Positions 23,940 through 38,900 of a stretch of DNA of 64,000 nt are shown piece by piece (within the stretch, counting starts at the first letter, position 1; the number at the start of each line of letters is the position of its first letter). This DNA comes from Siphlonurus alternatus. Taxonomy: Eukaryota; Arthropoda; Insecta; Ephemeroptera; Siphlonuridae. The translations under genes and the position numbers were made by a program. The notes under the pieces were generated by a model. That model was given only the letters and a program-made list of their open reading frames with translations. It did not search any database and was not told the DNA's origin. Where the stretch lies: contig OX463786.1 of the NCBI GenBank assembly GCA_949825025.1, positions 14,593,309 to 14,657,308 on the forward strand, written 5' to 3'.

Positions 23940-26900
23940 TTAGATGGGCTGTGTTTCTCTCTCGAGCCACTGGAGGGCCTCAGAGTGTCCCTGAGCCTTC
24001 AGAACAGCTCCCACCTTCTCACGACACTCGGAGTGGTAGGCGTTGATGTATGACACCTGTGGACGCAATGGAATATTTTAACCTCACAAATTTTATTACA
24101 GGAGGGTGCAAAGTTATGCTACTCTGATTTTTTAAAGCCCGGAAACTATTTTTAAAAAATTATTTTAAGTACAGAGAAACCATTTGACAGGTGTCTTTTA
24201 AATTTACTCTTTGCATGACACATAGGATATATGAGCTATACTTTGACCAATGAATGGTCGAACTGTCACTTTGAAAAGCTATTGTTCGCTAAATGACCTT
24301 CATCAAAGTGACGGAGTGGACCATCTATGTCAAGCTATGTTACATGTATATACAGAGTTTAAAAACGCTGTAAAATTGTTTCTTAATAAGTTTAGTATTG
24401 TTTTTTATAGTGTAGATGAATATTTGAATGCTAAATTTTGACTGATGTGGATGTGAATTCAATATCTTGTTTGTTGATTGTGTGTTTATAAACGTGTTTT
24501 TAATGACTCGTCTTACCAATGCATGGTACCATGTATTTTATATGTGTACCTTGTATTTGGAATGAGATAAAATAAACAATTTGAATTAGGAGGCCCTTGG
24601 TTGTTGTATGTACCTCCTGATCAGTCAGCATGTCCCTTACGAGCAGCTTGGTCTGCACAGGCACCAAGGTGACATCCTCGAAGGTCAAGAACCCTCGGTC
24701 CTTGAAGTTGAACCGGGTCTTGGCCGGCACTGTACGTACAATGTTCTCAATGCGAACGCCGAACTTTCCATCCTCGTAGTAGCCAGGCTCTGAAATTAAC
24801 ATCATATTACAGTGAGCTTCATAAAGATTTGCAAGAACAGTTAAAAAACAAATTTTTAACTTAAAAATCATCTGAACTTTCATTTAAGGGTAAGATAACA
24901 CGAACAATCGATTGTTGTAGTCCCATTTGATTAACATGTAAACCTTAGCAACCTCATAATGATTCTGAATTTTTTTTGAGAGACAGTTCTTGGCATTAAA
25001 AAAATATGGAGAAAATTTCAAAACAATCGGACGATCCAGTTTTTTTAAATTATTTTTTTAGTTTCGGTCTCCATGGGAAAGCCCTATACTGAAAATTTAA
25101 AAAATTCATTTAAAAAAATTGGATCGTCCGATTGTTTTGAAATTTTCTCCATATTTTTTTAATGCCAAGAACTGTCTATAAAAAAAAAAAATTCAGAATC
25201 ATTATGAGGTTGCTAAGGTTTACATGTTAATCAAATGGGACTACAACAATCAATTGTTTGTGTTATCTTACCCTTAATGATCTGTTTTGGGATTTAAATA
25301 TTTTTATTTTTAATAAAATATTTGGAAAATGTAGCACATGAAAAAGAGATTTAAGGAGTTAAAGGAATAAAACATAGGCAAGAGACTTCATGAGTGTCAG
25401 AAAAATTATATCTACTGTACTGCATACGGTATTAAATTTTATATTTTTTTTAGAGTACAATAATTATATTAATTAATTATTTGAAAAAAATCGAACTAAG
25501 CGATATTTATTTTTTTAAAAGTAGATAGAAACACATATATGATAGAAAAAGATTTGTTGGGAAGGGAGATAGTTCGAGCTTTTAGCCGTCAGTGACCCAG
25601 CAAAAAGAGAAAAATTAATTAAAACAACGCTATACACGCATAGCGTTGTTTTAATTAATTTTTCTCTTTTTGCTGGGTCACTGACGGCTAAAAGCTCGAA
25701 CTATCTTCCTTCCCAACAAATCTTTTTCTATCATATATGTGTTTCTATCTACTTTTAAAAAAATAATTATATTAAAGCTTTATTAATAATCAAGATGTCT
25801 ACATCCAGCTGATTCTGAATCATAAACTTTTTTCCTCTTAAAAATTTTCTTTGCAAACTAAAACTTTCACCTTAAAAAAAAATAAATATTTGGGGCATTG
25901 AAAAAATAACTACATAAATGGCCTCTAAATGTATAAGCACACCATGCTCCCAGCTTGGTTTGGAAAGGCTTACCGTTGGAGAGGAACATGTTTTCCTGCA
26001 TTCCTGGGTCATCTGGCATGGTTCGCCACGAGATGCCGATGGGTCCTTCATGCACGTTGAGGTACGAGCCGATGCCGTGACTCGTACCGTGCATGTAGTC
26101 CAAGCCAACATCCCACAATGGCTTACGAGCCAATGTATCAAGGCAGTTGCCCTGTGAAAAACGAGACAATAAAGATTATAATTCTCCAGTTCATTATTTC
26201 CAACAATTATAAATAATTTCTCATAATTATCATAAATTTAATTAATACTAATGTATTTTATAACTTTTGTTATTTTTTAAAATTAAATTAATGTATTACA
26301 GTCATCATACCAATAGGTTTTTAATATATACATGAATAAATAAATGAATGAATTTATGAATGAATGAATGAATGAATGAATGAATGAATGAATGAATGAA
26401 TGAATGAATGAATGAATGAATGAATGAATGAATGAATGAATGAATGAATGAATGAATGAATGAATGAATGAATGAATGAATGAATGAATGAATGAATGAA
26501 TAAATAATAAAACGGGAAGAGTTTACGCCAAGATCACCTTGATTTTGGTTGGGAAGATGCTTGAGCGCAGGGCGTGCTGTCCCTTGAACACTCTGGTGAA
26601 GCACTCTCGCTCATGCAGGCTGGCGGAGCCAAGGTGGATGGTGCGAGTCACGTCCGTGGTGCCGTCCCTGTGAAGGTCAAGCAGGTTTACTTTACGCTGG
26701 CCTTGATTTGGAGATTTAGCTTTAGAGAGGGGGTGTATAGAAGAGGATTTAAAAATTGTCTTGTTGTTTACATCATATCGGCAATGTATTGAATTTGTGG
26801 AGTGAAGGTCAGTTGATGCTGCTTCTCTTATCACTAATACCTTGATGACAAACATTTTTTATGATAATACATAATATGAATGGATTGTAGGAAATGGTTT

Positions 26901-29900
26901 CAAATTACAGTAATAGCTTTAATAGTTGCTGAGGAGAAATAGTGGCTTATGGAGAAAAATTTTCCGTCAAACACTTAAAGCCTCTACTATACCGGTACAC
27001 TTTAAATACCAGTACATGTCTAAAGTTCTTTGAACAAGCTAAGTGTTATTAGTGGAATGACCTGATTACACAGAGGTAAGCAGTAGGTTGATTGTTCGTA
27101 CACTCGTTTACCCTTTAAATTAAAAATTTAATTTAAATTTATGGGCGATTTCTTTGAAATACAACCAATCAACTCACTTGAACTGGCCGCCGGAGTCACA
27201 CAGGTAGAAGTCCTTGTCTGTGATTGGTCGGTCAGTATCTGGGTGAGGAGTATAGTGGATCACAGCTGCGTTGGGACCAACCGAGGAGATAGTCTCGAAA
27301 CTGAGACCAACGTAATCAGTCTGTTCCCTGCACAACAATACAACAAATTAAAGACAGAATTATGAGAGTATTAAAATAGGTTTAAAAGTCATATTCACAA
27401 CAGGTCTTTATCAGTGAAATGAGTTCAGAAACTAACTTTTACTTGAACCCGCTGGTACACCAATACAGTATAATAATTATACCATGCAATTTTATTTTCT
27501 AGCATACAGCAGATTGAGTAGCTTCTAACAGCTGATTTAAAGGTGATTAAAAATTATGAACATGGGGGACATATGAGAAAGATGCAAAATAGAAAATACA
27601 GAGAAAACTTAAAAATAACAAGGCTAAAATCCAGCTCAATACCATGCACTGTTTATTTCTTTTCGTAATTTTTCTGTTCACTCTTTCTCATTTAACTAAA
27701 AGCTAAGTAAAAACACTTAACAAAAGTCTGCTTGAAAGCAATGTTTTAAGGAAAAAATAAAACAAATATTAAGTTCTTGGTTAAAATTGTACTTGTATCA
27801 GAATATACAGGATATTTTTAAATGAATAGCTTCATTAATAATAGAGAAAAAAAAATCAACAACATTTATAGCTTATGGAGACAATACTGGGAAACCCTTG
27901 AATTTACATTACAAGACAAATTACCTCCCTTAAACCCATCTCTGCCCTTGACGGCACTCTTTCACTCACATTCTGAACTTCTCGAGCTTGTCTGCTCCGG
28001 TGATCTCCGTCACAAGGTTTCCAGCCGCTACCTCCTTCTCAAGCCAAGCAAAGTAACGGCAGAGAGCAGCAGCGTCACGAATGTGACAAGCCACCATGCC
28101 TGCGAAACATAAATTGTCGTTAAATAAAGATGTCCATTCCTGGTCTTTTGAGGAGTTTTTAGTACAAAAATTAATTAACGTTGGGGTTCATAGTAAGCAA
28201 ATGCTGTTTAAATTGAGCATGTGCTAATGCATGAAGGGGCTAGTAACTATAATTTCTTGTCATAGAACTTGAAGACTTGTATGATCTGTAAATGATGCTT
28301 GTATTTTTCATATATATTTTTTCTTTTCTTAACATCATACATAACATGCTTATGTATCAGGGGCGATCGGTCCATAGATGCGAAGAATGCACTGCATGAC
28401 CAACACAGATGGGAATGATGGGATTTTTTTTTTTTGTCTTTTGGAGCTCCAAGCATATAATTTTCATTAGTTTGAATTTATAATTTTGAATAAAATCCCG
28501 CTGATCTTATTCTCGCTTGTCTTCGTATTTTTTCGCGATTTAAGACTGCGGCCCGAGTGATCGCAGTCATCACTACGTCACTAGAAACGGATCTAGCCAA
28601 TAGAAAGGCGCAAAATGAGATGGTGGGTGGGGTGGGCTATGGTAAAAATAATAGCTGGTGAAGCGCTGTATTCAGAGCCTCCTCAACCAATCAAAATCAG
28701 ATGACGAAAAACTTTGATATTCATATTCGAAAATATTTAATATTTTAATAAATAAATAAGTATGTTACTCTTTTAAAATAAAAATATCAATTACGAAATT
28801 ACCACATTTATTCTAATTTTTAAATTACCTAGTCTGTAGTCTAATAGTCTCTAGTCTGATTTTTTTGATAGAAAAAATATTCTTTGCAAGCTAGCGCCAT
28901 GCTGTGTTGCAAAAACGAACTACTTAGTAGTTAGTAAAGTTCGCAATTAAGCTAGTACGGAAGCGCACACGTCTGGTTCTGTTCAGTGATGCCTGCGATG
29001 TATTTTGCTTGTGTTATGCGTGTCTAGTATATAATTTAAGGAGTTTCTTTAAACTGTGTGAAATATACCTAATATAATAAGTTGACAAATTTATTGATAG
29101 TTTACCAAAAAGAGCGTCGTCTATATATGAAATTTTATATTTAGTAAGTTTGTTTTACATTGACATATGGTAGAATAAAAATTATACTTATTATAATTTA
29201 GGAGCAACGGAAAATAAGAAATAAGACTTTATTTATAATTTGCACCGTTTATTAAAAAGAATGAAAAATATATACATTTAAAAACATTGAAATTAGTAAA
29301 TTAACTTTTTTTTTTTAGAATACACACGGCAAAAATATTAAAGAAACAAAAACATCATCGATGGTAGCTTCGGTTATAAAAAAAAAAATCAAAGTTTTCA
29401 TTGATTTTTAATAAAATAATACTGGATTGATAATTTTAGGAATCATATAAAACTTTGAATCATGTTTCTGGAGTGTTAATTTTGAACTTCAAAATTTATC
29501 TTCCACGCCCCTTTTTTAGAAAAAATCGCGCCTGCGGCGGGCTGTACGGGGGGCACGGCCCCCCGGACCCCCCTTTGGCATTTTATTCTCGTCGTTTTCA
29601 ATGCGCATGACTATGTAGTAAGGTCACCGATCGCCACTGTTATGTATATCACTTTCGGACTAAGCCAGCATCTTTATTGCCTCCTCAGTTTTAAGTTTTA
29701 GTTGTTGACGACTGACTAGTTACAACAAGAAGGTTCACCTTGAATCTCCACTTGGTTCTTGACCGTCTTCATGATAGCGACAGGCGACACTTCCGTCAAC
29801 AGGAAAGTGTCGGAGACGAGAGAGCACAGGCCGTAGCTGGAGCCTTCCGAAATCCAGATCTTCTCAGAGTCACCCTGCAACGACCAGAAGTAGTTCAAGC

Positions 29901-32900
29901 ACATGCACAATAAACATTTATATTATTATTTATATTATTATTATGAAAGAAGGAACAAAATTAAGGTGAGTTTCTTGAACCAAAAAAAAAATGTATTCAA
30001 GTAGTAATAGAATCAAACTTTTTTAAAAAACGAGATATGGAAAATTTGAAGTCCTAGTTAAGGGATCATTAGAGCAGACTTCCCCTTTGGATAATACAGT
30101 AGCATGATTGAGGCCTGGCCAGTCAGTGAATTTTAATGCTAGATACAGTATGTTATTGGCGCATTTTAAATTTACCATTAAATTGTAACAAGCAGAGAAT
30201 TGTTTAACTTTATCATTAGTTTTATAAAAAAAAAAAAATAGTTAAAAGTTTAACATAGAGCCTAATTTAAATTTTCTCAGACCATAACGGAGATTTTTTT
30301 TTTTTTTTTATGTGAGAAAATATAAATATTCCATCACTAAAACTCACAATGTTCTGCAGTGTTGCAGTGATGTGCTCCTTGATCCCTTGGTAAGGGTGCA
30401 GGTTGACCTCCAGACCCTCAGTGGCGAAGTGTGCCGTGACCTCTGGAGTGACCTTGGCCTCCTCTGCAAACAGACAGACCTCGGCGTGGCTCACACTCGC
30501 GTACGAGAAGAACACTGGGTTGAACGGAATGTCTGAACCTCGCAGGTTCAGCAGCCCTGAAAGAACAGCAACTTAGTTCTGCACTTTCTGGTGTGTGTGA
30601 TTCAAAATGTTTAGGTAACAAACCTATTAAAAAAAACACAATATTAATTTTATAATTTGTTTTGTTTTGTTTTGTTTTTTCTATTTTATTTCTGTATAAA
30701 CATTGAGCGTGATTCATTAAGGAAGATATCCAGATTTCTCATTTACCATGGTTAGTGCAGTTAGTGGTTAATGACAGTAGCCACACTTTGTATACAGCTG
30801 GATAGTTCCTTTGTGAATTGCACTCTTTATTTCATTCATGTAATTATTTTTAATTGCTGTATTTTTATGGGTTTTGTCTATAATTTTTCTACACTTTATT
30901 TTGTTACATAAGTATTTTGTTCCTTTTTTTTCCATTTTAAGTGTAATGCATTTTTTAACAATATTTTTATTTCCATGCTGGCAGGACTTACAAGCAATCT
31001 GATCGAGAGCAGTAAGCACCAGAAGAGCTGCTCCCTTCTCTGCCATCTGCTCTCTCACCAACGCGACCTTCGCTGCCGATGTCACCCCTGAAACAAGAAT
31101 TAGTGGTGTATTGTTAGGTGATAATTTCTTAGGCTTATGCTTGAAATAGAAGGATTTGTTTAAAATTTTAATATTGAATATGTCTTATAAAACTACATTT
31201 TTCATGGTTTAGATTCCGTTCAATCTAACAATATAAGATATCAATAAAGGTGTGATTCAACATTGAAATTTAACTCTGTGTGGATTGCTTGGACTACTGT
31301 AGGTGATTTTCTTTTCTATCTAAAAAAAAAAAAAAAAAATATCACTTGGAGGCCTTAGAACTGCAGTTGTAGCAAATCAGTCAAAAATTAATATTCAGAA
31401 TTTCTCGAGGTTAAACAGTACCCTTAATTATTTGCTGCAGCTTAAGTTCCAAAAGACTACATATTTTGGGAGTAGGTTAGCAATTTACAGTAGGGTAGTC
31501 TTGTTTAGCTATATCAAAAAATTGTCACCATAGACTGTGTGATAATGCCCAAAAATAAAACAAGGGTAGATATTCCAGATATCTAACATGTACATAGTTG
31601 AACTGTGTACCTGTGTAGTTGATCTCCAGGGGCTTAATTGGGTCCGAGGGCCTCTTCGGTTGGTCAGGTCCCCAGATCAGGTCCACGAAGTTCTGTTCCA
31701 CGGCCACAAGCTGAATGCCGGCGGCATCCAGCTGAGATCTCAGGGGACGGTAGGCACTGAACGGCATGAGACGTGGGTCGAAACCAACGCGGGAGTTAGC
31801 GGTCAAGTTTTTCACCAGCCACGAACCCTGAGTGGGAGTGCTGGGGACTCCTGAGGGACAGACCAGAGTGGAACGTTAAATAAAAGCTTCTGTATCTATC
31901 AGGCCCTTCAAGTTACAAGTGCAGTGGATAATCTAACAGTTACAATATATCATAGCATTTAAAGAGTTCAGTGCAGTAGCATAGCCAGGAAAATTTTTGG
32001 AAGGCTGAGAGAAATGGGTGGAGGGAAAGTTAGCACACACACAGCATATATTTGCTTCCTTCATACCACAACCAAGTGATAATTTTGGTAGTTTGAAGTT
32101 TTGTTTTAAAAGAAGTAAATTTCAAAAACACAACAAAGGAAACTTTTCAGTCCCAAGTCTCAAGCTGTGTCTGGAAACGCAATATTTTTTCCAGACAGGG
32201 GAAGGAAATGCAGTAGACAAAGAAATGGTTAAGATGACCTCACCCTCTTTCATAAGCGTCCAGTCGCTACACATCTCCTGTGAGGCTTGCAAGAAGTACC
32301 TCCCATCTGTCCACATGCAAGCGTGGTTCTCCGTCACAATGGCCGTGCCCGCAGAGCCCGTGAAGCCAGAGATGAAGCTGCGACGCATATCACAGGCAGC
32401 CAGATACTCACTCTGCAACGATACATGGAGGAGTCATTATAGAAGGTTCAGTAGCCAATTCAATATGTGATGAGCTGATTTCATTTAACTGGCAATTGAA
32501 CCTTCTTTTTTGGTGTTCTCAAAAAATGAGCTAGTCGAACTGGCTTAATTGATTAGCAAGCGCTACTGCACTGTTGTTCGTTCTTAAATGTCAGTTCTGT
32601 GCTTGCAATGTTAAAATAACTGCAACAAGCTATAAAATACTCTAAATTTTCTACAGTATGCATACTATACAGTAGTAACCAAATAAGTATGATATAGTAT
32701 GCTTGGAGAGAAAGCTCATGCACATACAGTATACTCTGTACGTATATGTACTGCATATCTCTTTGTGGGTTTTACCACTTATTAAGAGACCCTCTAAAGC
32801 AACTTCGATGGCTTACCAAAACTGCTTTGGCATTTATATTTCTCATCGATTTTGCATTTTGAAATATAGAGGGACTCATATATTGCGGTACAAACCATGT

Positions 32901-35900
32901 GAGTGTATTATTACGGTGTTAAATTAATGAAACAAAACAAGGTTTTTCGACGCTCTGTCAGTCCGACATTTCTATTCGCCACTAGCTCTACAGATGAAAA
33001 ACAGTGTTGCAATTGTTGCAAACCGTATTGTGTGAATTGCACTATATTTTCTTCCCTTCGAATGTTATGAAAATGTAATTTCGACAACCAGGATAAGGTA
33101 TATAATATAAGCTTCGTTATTGCTCACTAAAAAATATATATTGCGCTGTTTATTTTCCATGTATTAATATGCAATACGTGAAGTTTAACGGCATGAGACA
33201 TGTTTGTATTGTATTCAATATTGTTAGAGATATTTTTTCATGTTGGTATTTAAAAATTTGTTCCGCTAGGCTTGCACGAGTGTTTGTTCCAAGTTTAGTT
33301 CAATTTTTGCTATGTTGGTAGCACTGGTTTATTTTTTGAGATTGAGGTAGGTCGAGGATGCGGTTCACTCTTTTGCACTGCAGCTCACGAGTAAGATGCA
33401 TTATGTAGTTACTGTTAACGTAAATAACGGGTGCCACCCGCGCTGGGACCCCTGCGGCCGGAGGAAGGTACACGTCCTGCGAATGCTGCGATGGTATTTC
33501 GCTATCTCCAATCATTTAATGAAAGTAAGTGATATTTTATTTTCAATATTAAAAAATAAAAAATTTATTCGTCGCTGTGTATCGTACGTGTGTGTTTTTA
33601 TTAATTTCTTTCACGTGCGATTTTCGTTTAGTGAGCGATAGAAAAAAATTATAATTTTTGCACTGAATCATGACGATCATATAATCGCCTTAATTACGTC
33701 TGAATTATTGGATTGCATGCCATCGATACCATTATTATGTACGACACTTTAAAATATTAAGTATTCCATATCGTATAATTATTGTATATAATATAATATA
33801 TAATGAATATATTATTATACATACGAAAGTAATTTATTGGTTACATTTTATATAATAAGTCTATTTTTTTTTTTTTCCCCATTGTTCCTGGATGTTACAA
33901 TTGTAATGGATTTTAAGACTGGTTCCATACATACAAGTAATATTCATGCGACTTTAGCTTTTAGGAAAATAAAGTTTATATATTATTATTATCATGTATA
34001 TTATATATTATATTAAATTTATAAAACAATCACAATACAGGTATGCAAGCATAAATTAAAACTCACTTGCATACATGCCGCATTATTTTTACCTTTTCCT
34101 ACGACGCGATCACTATTTTATAATTTTTACACAGCGCTCCCTCTTTTCATGTAGTATATACTTTCATGCATTTAATCTTCGAAAAAGCTCGATTTAATTA
34201 AGTGATGATTTTTTTTCGATATTAAAAAAAGGGTATATTATTATATTATATTGCTGTCACATTTTTTTCCATGCGCGTACACTTGCATGCATGCCGCATT
34301 ATTTTTACTTTTTCACTATACGACCGAATTAAGACACGATTATGACAACATTACAGCGCGCGCTTTTATATACATGTGAAAATATACTTCGAGAAGCTCG
34401 ATTTAAGTGATACTGTATATAAGTGATATTTTTCAATAATATTTATAAAATATTTATATATTATCACTGTCACTTTTTCTTTCCACGTATACGTTACGTT
34501 TTAAAAAAAATTATATAATAGAAGTAGTCATTGCAATTTTTGCATAAATATATAAACATCGCCGCCTTTGCATCGCATCGTATATATACATATAATATGC
34601 ATATAATAGTATAAATTTAGAAACGGTTTTAATAAATGAAGAACCTACGAGTGCATGCGATGCGATATGAAATTAGTGTGCGCGTATACGTGTGATCACA
34701 TAGGTTCTTAATTTTCTTATCATACGCTGCGAAATCATGCGATCCTGTGTGCGGCAGCCCTTACGGCACGAAGTGACGAATTCCAGCAGGAGGTGCCACA
34801 CCTCCTCTGCAGCTGCAACTCCGACGACGGTGGTGGCATGTGTGGGGAGACCAAAAGGAGTATCTTTTTTTCATGGGGGAGACCCGGGAAAGACGAACTG
34901 CATCAGTTTTTCATGTATTTTTTTTTTTAATATGTATCGTGCCAATGCTTTAACTCATACTATACCAGCTAGGTTGCCTTTTGCAGACGATCCGATTTTT
35001 TTTTATATGAATAATTAAGTTATTATATATTTCTGCATGCTTTTTTTTTACGTCACGTCACTTTTTCTTTAAAAAAATATTTAATTTTATTGCAAGCGAA
35101 AATATCTTGTTTTCAAAAGTTCCTTTTGATGTTACTGACTGGATTTTGAGACATTATGCAGCGTGAGTACTCTCTTGCATGTGGAATAATTTGTTCATGC
35201 ATTTAAATCTCCACAACAAAAAGAAAGAATCTTAGGATGGAAATGATCATGCGATGCATTATTTTAATATATTTAATTTTATTCAATGCAATGCATATAG
35301 TATCAAATTTTATAATTTATATGTAGTATTTAGTAATATGCATAAGTTATAAAAATTAATTAAAAAATGTAATATATTTTTGAACGCGAGTGTTTAAATA
35401 AATAATTATATATTTTTTTTTATTGGTCACCTAATTTACAAATCAACCAAGGTTATACACAATATATAACATACAAGCATGAAATGTTTATAATAATTAA
35501 TATACAACATAATATAACAATATATTTCACCGTTATTATGAACTGCTTAAACAATCGCCATGCATTTTTTTGGAACTTATAATAGTTCAAGAATTTGTTG
35601 TTTAGGCAACTCGCCATACTTTGAAGCTGAACAAGTTGCCTATCCTTGTGGCGTTAATATTTCTCTTTATGTTATTATAATAATATTTATAATGAGTAAA
35701 ATTATTTGATTATTTTTATATATTAGCAATAATAATTTTTTATATATTAATTATATCAAATTCACATTGACGAGCGTAAATCGCAATTTTTTTTTACTTT
35801 ACGCTCTTCTATTTTTTTTTTAAATTTATTTTTTATTTTACATTTCAGAGATGCCGGACCGTATTATTTACACTTTCTACAATGCCTTCTTATAGAGCAG

Positions 35901-38900
35901 CCAGTGATTTATAAATTTTATAATACATATTATTTGAGTGGCAGGAAATTTTAAATCGCATCTTTGGGGGAAGGGGGGGGGGGGGAGTCACACGTTACAG
36001 CATGCAACATCACAGCTTCTTCATGGCCATGAAAGCTTCAAAGGAGACTTTACAGGGCTCCCTGCCACCGTGGTTCACAAGCTCACAGCATGGCTTGCAG
36101 CTACCTATAGACCACTGCAGTATGACGCCACAATGTCTGCATGGTGGGTGGGCCATGTGTTTTAACACATGGTTTGCAAAGATAGGGGAAAACGGCAATG
36201 TTGTCAATTTTTGGTTTCTCTCTGCCTCATTCACTGTTGTCGTGTTGTTGTCAGTGACAGCTAGTGCACTTGACAACCGCGCTTGTTTACGTGCAGTAGC
36301 CATCATCCACAAAAAAAATGTCGTATCTCTATAAGCATGCTTTTGCCATTACATTTTGCTGTAACTTTGAGAAAATATTTAAGATTTTTGCGTTCACGTC
36401 GCTTTTTAAAATTTTGTAGAAGGTCATTTTTTTATTACTTACAGGAATTCAATTTGATAATTAAATAAAGTAAATAATTAATTAATTTTTGTTTAGGCAA
36501 CTCGCCTTACTTTGAATCTGAAAAAGTTGCCTAATCTCGTGGTGTTAATATTTCTCTTTGTATTCGGGTTTGTGATTTATAATAATGTTACTATATTATA
36601 TTATTATAATATTTTTATAATTTATAATGAATAAAATTATTTGATTATTAGCAATAATTATTTATTGTATTAATTATATCAAATTCACATTATAGAGCGT
36701 GAATCGCAATCTTTTTACTTCACGCTCCTCTATTTTTGTTTCTTTTTTTTTGCACTTTTCAGAGATGTATGGTGATCATGCATAAAAATTAGATAACATT
36801 CGACTTTAAAAAGACGCTTGTCGCCTCAGAGCGTGGCCGTGCCTCGGGACAGGCGCCTGGCCGCTGTATAATTATATCCTTTTTGGGACGCGCGTAGCCG
36901 CCTGCTTGGGCCGTGCGAGCGCAGTACGTATGAGCGACCAGGCTCCAAGCGGCCGCGGCGCGAGCACGTCCATATGGACGCAGAATTTGGAGCTGACCAA
37001 CAAACTGTCCAACAAGCTGTTGCAGCAGCCGATATAATTATGGGAGACTATGGGATAGAAACCATATAAAAAATTGGTGTTCAAAGTCTCAAAAAAATTC
37101 TAGTTTCAATATAAGATGCATATGTGAATGCTTTGGAAGGGAATTTTTTATCTTTTTTTAATTATTTATGTATCGTTAAAATTGGTTCATATATAAAAAA
37201 AATATGTGTTTTCACTTCTTCAATTTCGGGGTCCCCCCTTCCCGCCCCTTCCACGTTTCGCTTTCCCGGTTTCTTCCGATTATATGAGTAAAATTATTTG
37301 ATTATTAGCAATAATTCTTTCTTATATTAATTATATCAAATTCACATATTAAAGAGCGTAAATCGCAATCTATCTATTTACTTCCCGCGCTTCTATTTTT
37401 TTTTTTTTATTTTGCATTTTTCAGAGATGCTTGGTGATCATGCATAAAAATTATATAACAATCGACTTTAAAAAGACTTTTGTCGCCTCAGAGCATGGCC
37501 GTGCCTCGGGACAGGCGCCTGGCCGCTATTTCCACAACATTATTATGTTGCATTAATTTTACGTTTTGACTATATAATAATACGACCGGATTACGACGCG
37601 ATTACTATTATATTTTACAACATTACAGCACGTGCTCTGACATGTAAAAATATACGCCGAGAAAATAGATTTAAGTGATAAGTGATTTTTTTTCAATAGT
37701 ATTAAAAAAATATATATTAATTTATTAATTATATTTAATCGCTATCACTTTTACGTATCATTTTGAAAGAAAAATTACAATAGAAGTCATTCACCTTGCC
37801 CTGTGTTATTCTTATGGGGCACGGTGATTAACAAGGCTGCAAAGGGAAATTTTCCGAGGCGACGACTGTACACTTTATCAAGTTTTTTTTTTTTACCTAG
37901 AAGACTTCTTTCTGTTCGCGAGCAACTTATAGTGGCGGGTCAACGTGTACACCGGGGGGTGCTTGGTATGGTAGAGAGGCGTTATAACGTGTGACAATTG
38001 ATACGTTGCAGGGGTAGAATGAACAGTCTGTTGTTTCTTCCAGCGTAAGCTAGTATATGGGAAAACGCGAACTATGGAGTTCCTTCATAGTGCAGTTGCA
38101 GTCACATGGGGGAGCAGAGCTGAGTGGGGATGCATGTAGAGCAGTGTTACAGCATGCAACCATGCAGCTAGCTAGCTAGACCACTGCAGTATGATGCCAC
38201 AAAGTCTGCATGGTGGGCCGACACATGGCCCACGCTCCCCTAACCGATGAAACGCTGACGTCAGAGTCATGTACGTGTTTTGGACAACTGCAGAGGAGCC
38301 GTGACTACAATGCGGCGGCGATCATGCATAAAAATTATATAACATTCGACTTTAAAAAGACGCGTGTCGCCTCAGAGCGTGGCCGTGCCTCGGGACAGGC
38401 GCCTGGCCGCTACTTCCACATAAATATCCTTTTTGGAGCGCGCGCAGCCGCCCGCTTGGGCCGTTCGAGCGAAGTATGAGCGAGAAGGCTCCAAGCGGCG
38501 CGGCGAGCACGTTCATGGACTCAGCAGAACTTGGAGCTGACCAACAAGCTGTTGCAGCACCCGATATAATTTATGGCCGGAAAACTTTATAAATGCATGG
38601 GATAGAAACCATAAAAAATTGGAGTTCAAAGTTTCAAAAAAATTCTAGTTTCAATATAAGATGCATGTGAATGCTTTGGGAGGGAGTTTTTATCTTTTTT
38701 CTAATTATTTATATATTGTTAAATTTGGTTGATATAAAAAAAAATGTGTCTTCACTTCTTCAATTTCCGAGGCTGCTCTGGCTGCCCCCGCCAACTGGCC
38801 AAATTGGCGCTAGGGTGGGGGAACATGTGTTCTGGCTGCCTCCGCCAGCTGGCGCTAGTGTGCAGGACATGTGTTCGTAATACCAACTCTTTAGTGAAAA

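Noticed and set aside
24500..24883. 127-codon minus frame including [16 protein letters not shown]
   Set aside because: It is aminopeptidase exon 11 plus intron on both sides, not a separate gene.
26305..26604. Open frame with FIHS repeats, minus strand
   Set aside because: It is a translation of the TGAA tetranucleotide repeat, in an intron of the aminopeptidase.
30768..31085. 105-codon minus frame starting [18 protein letters not shown]
   Set aside because: Only its first part is real (aminopeptidase exon 4); the rest reads into the intron past a good donor.
36010..36312. 100-codon minus frame in the large transposon
   Set aside because: An overlapping plus frame of 110 codons is equally open, and copy 2 shows a small deletion that breaks both. 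Probably non-coding.
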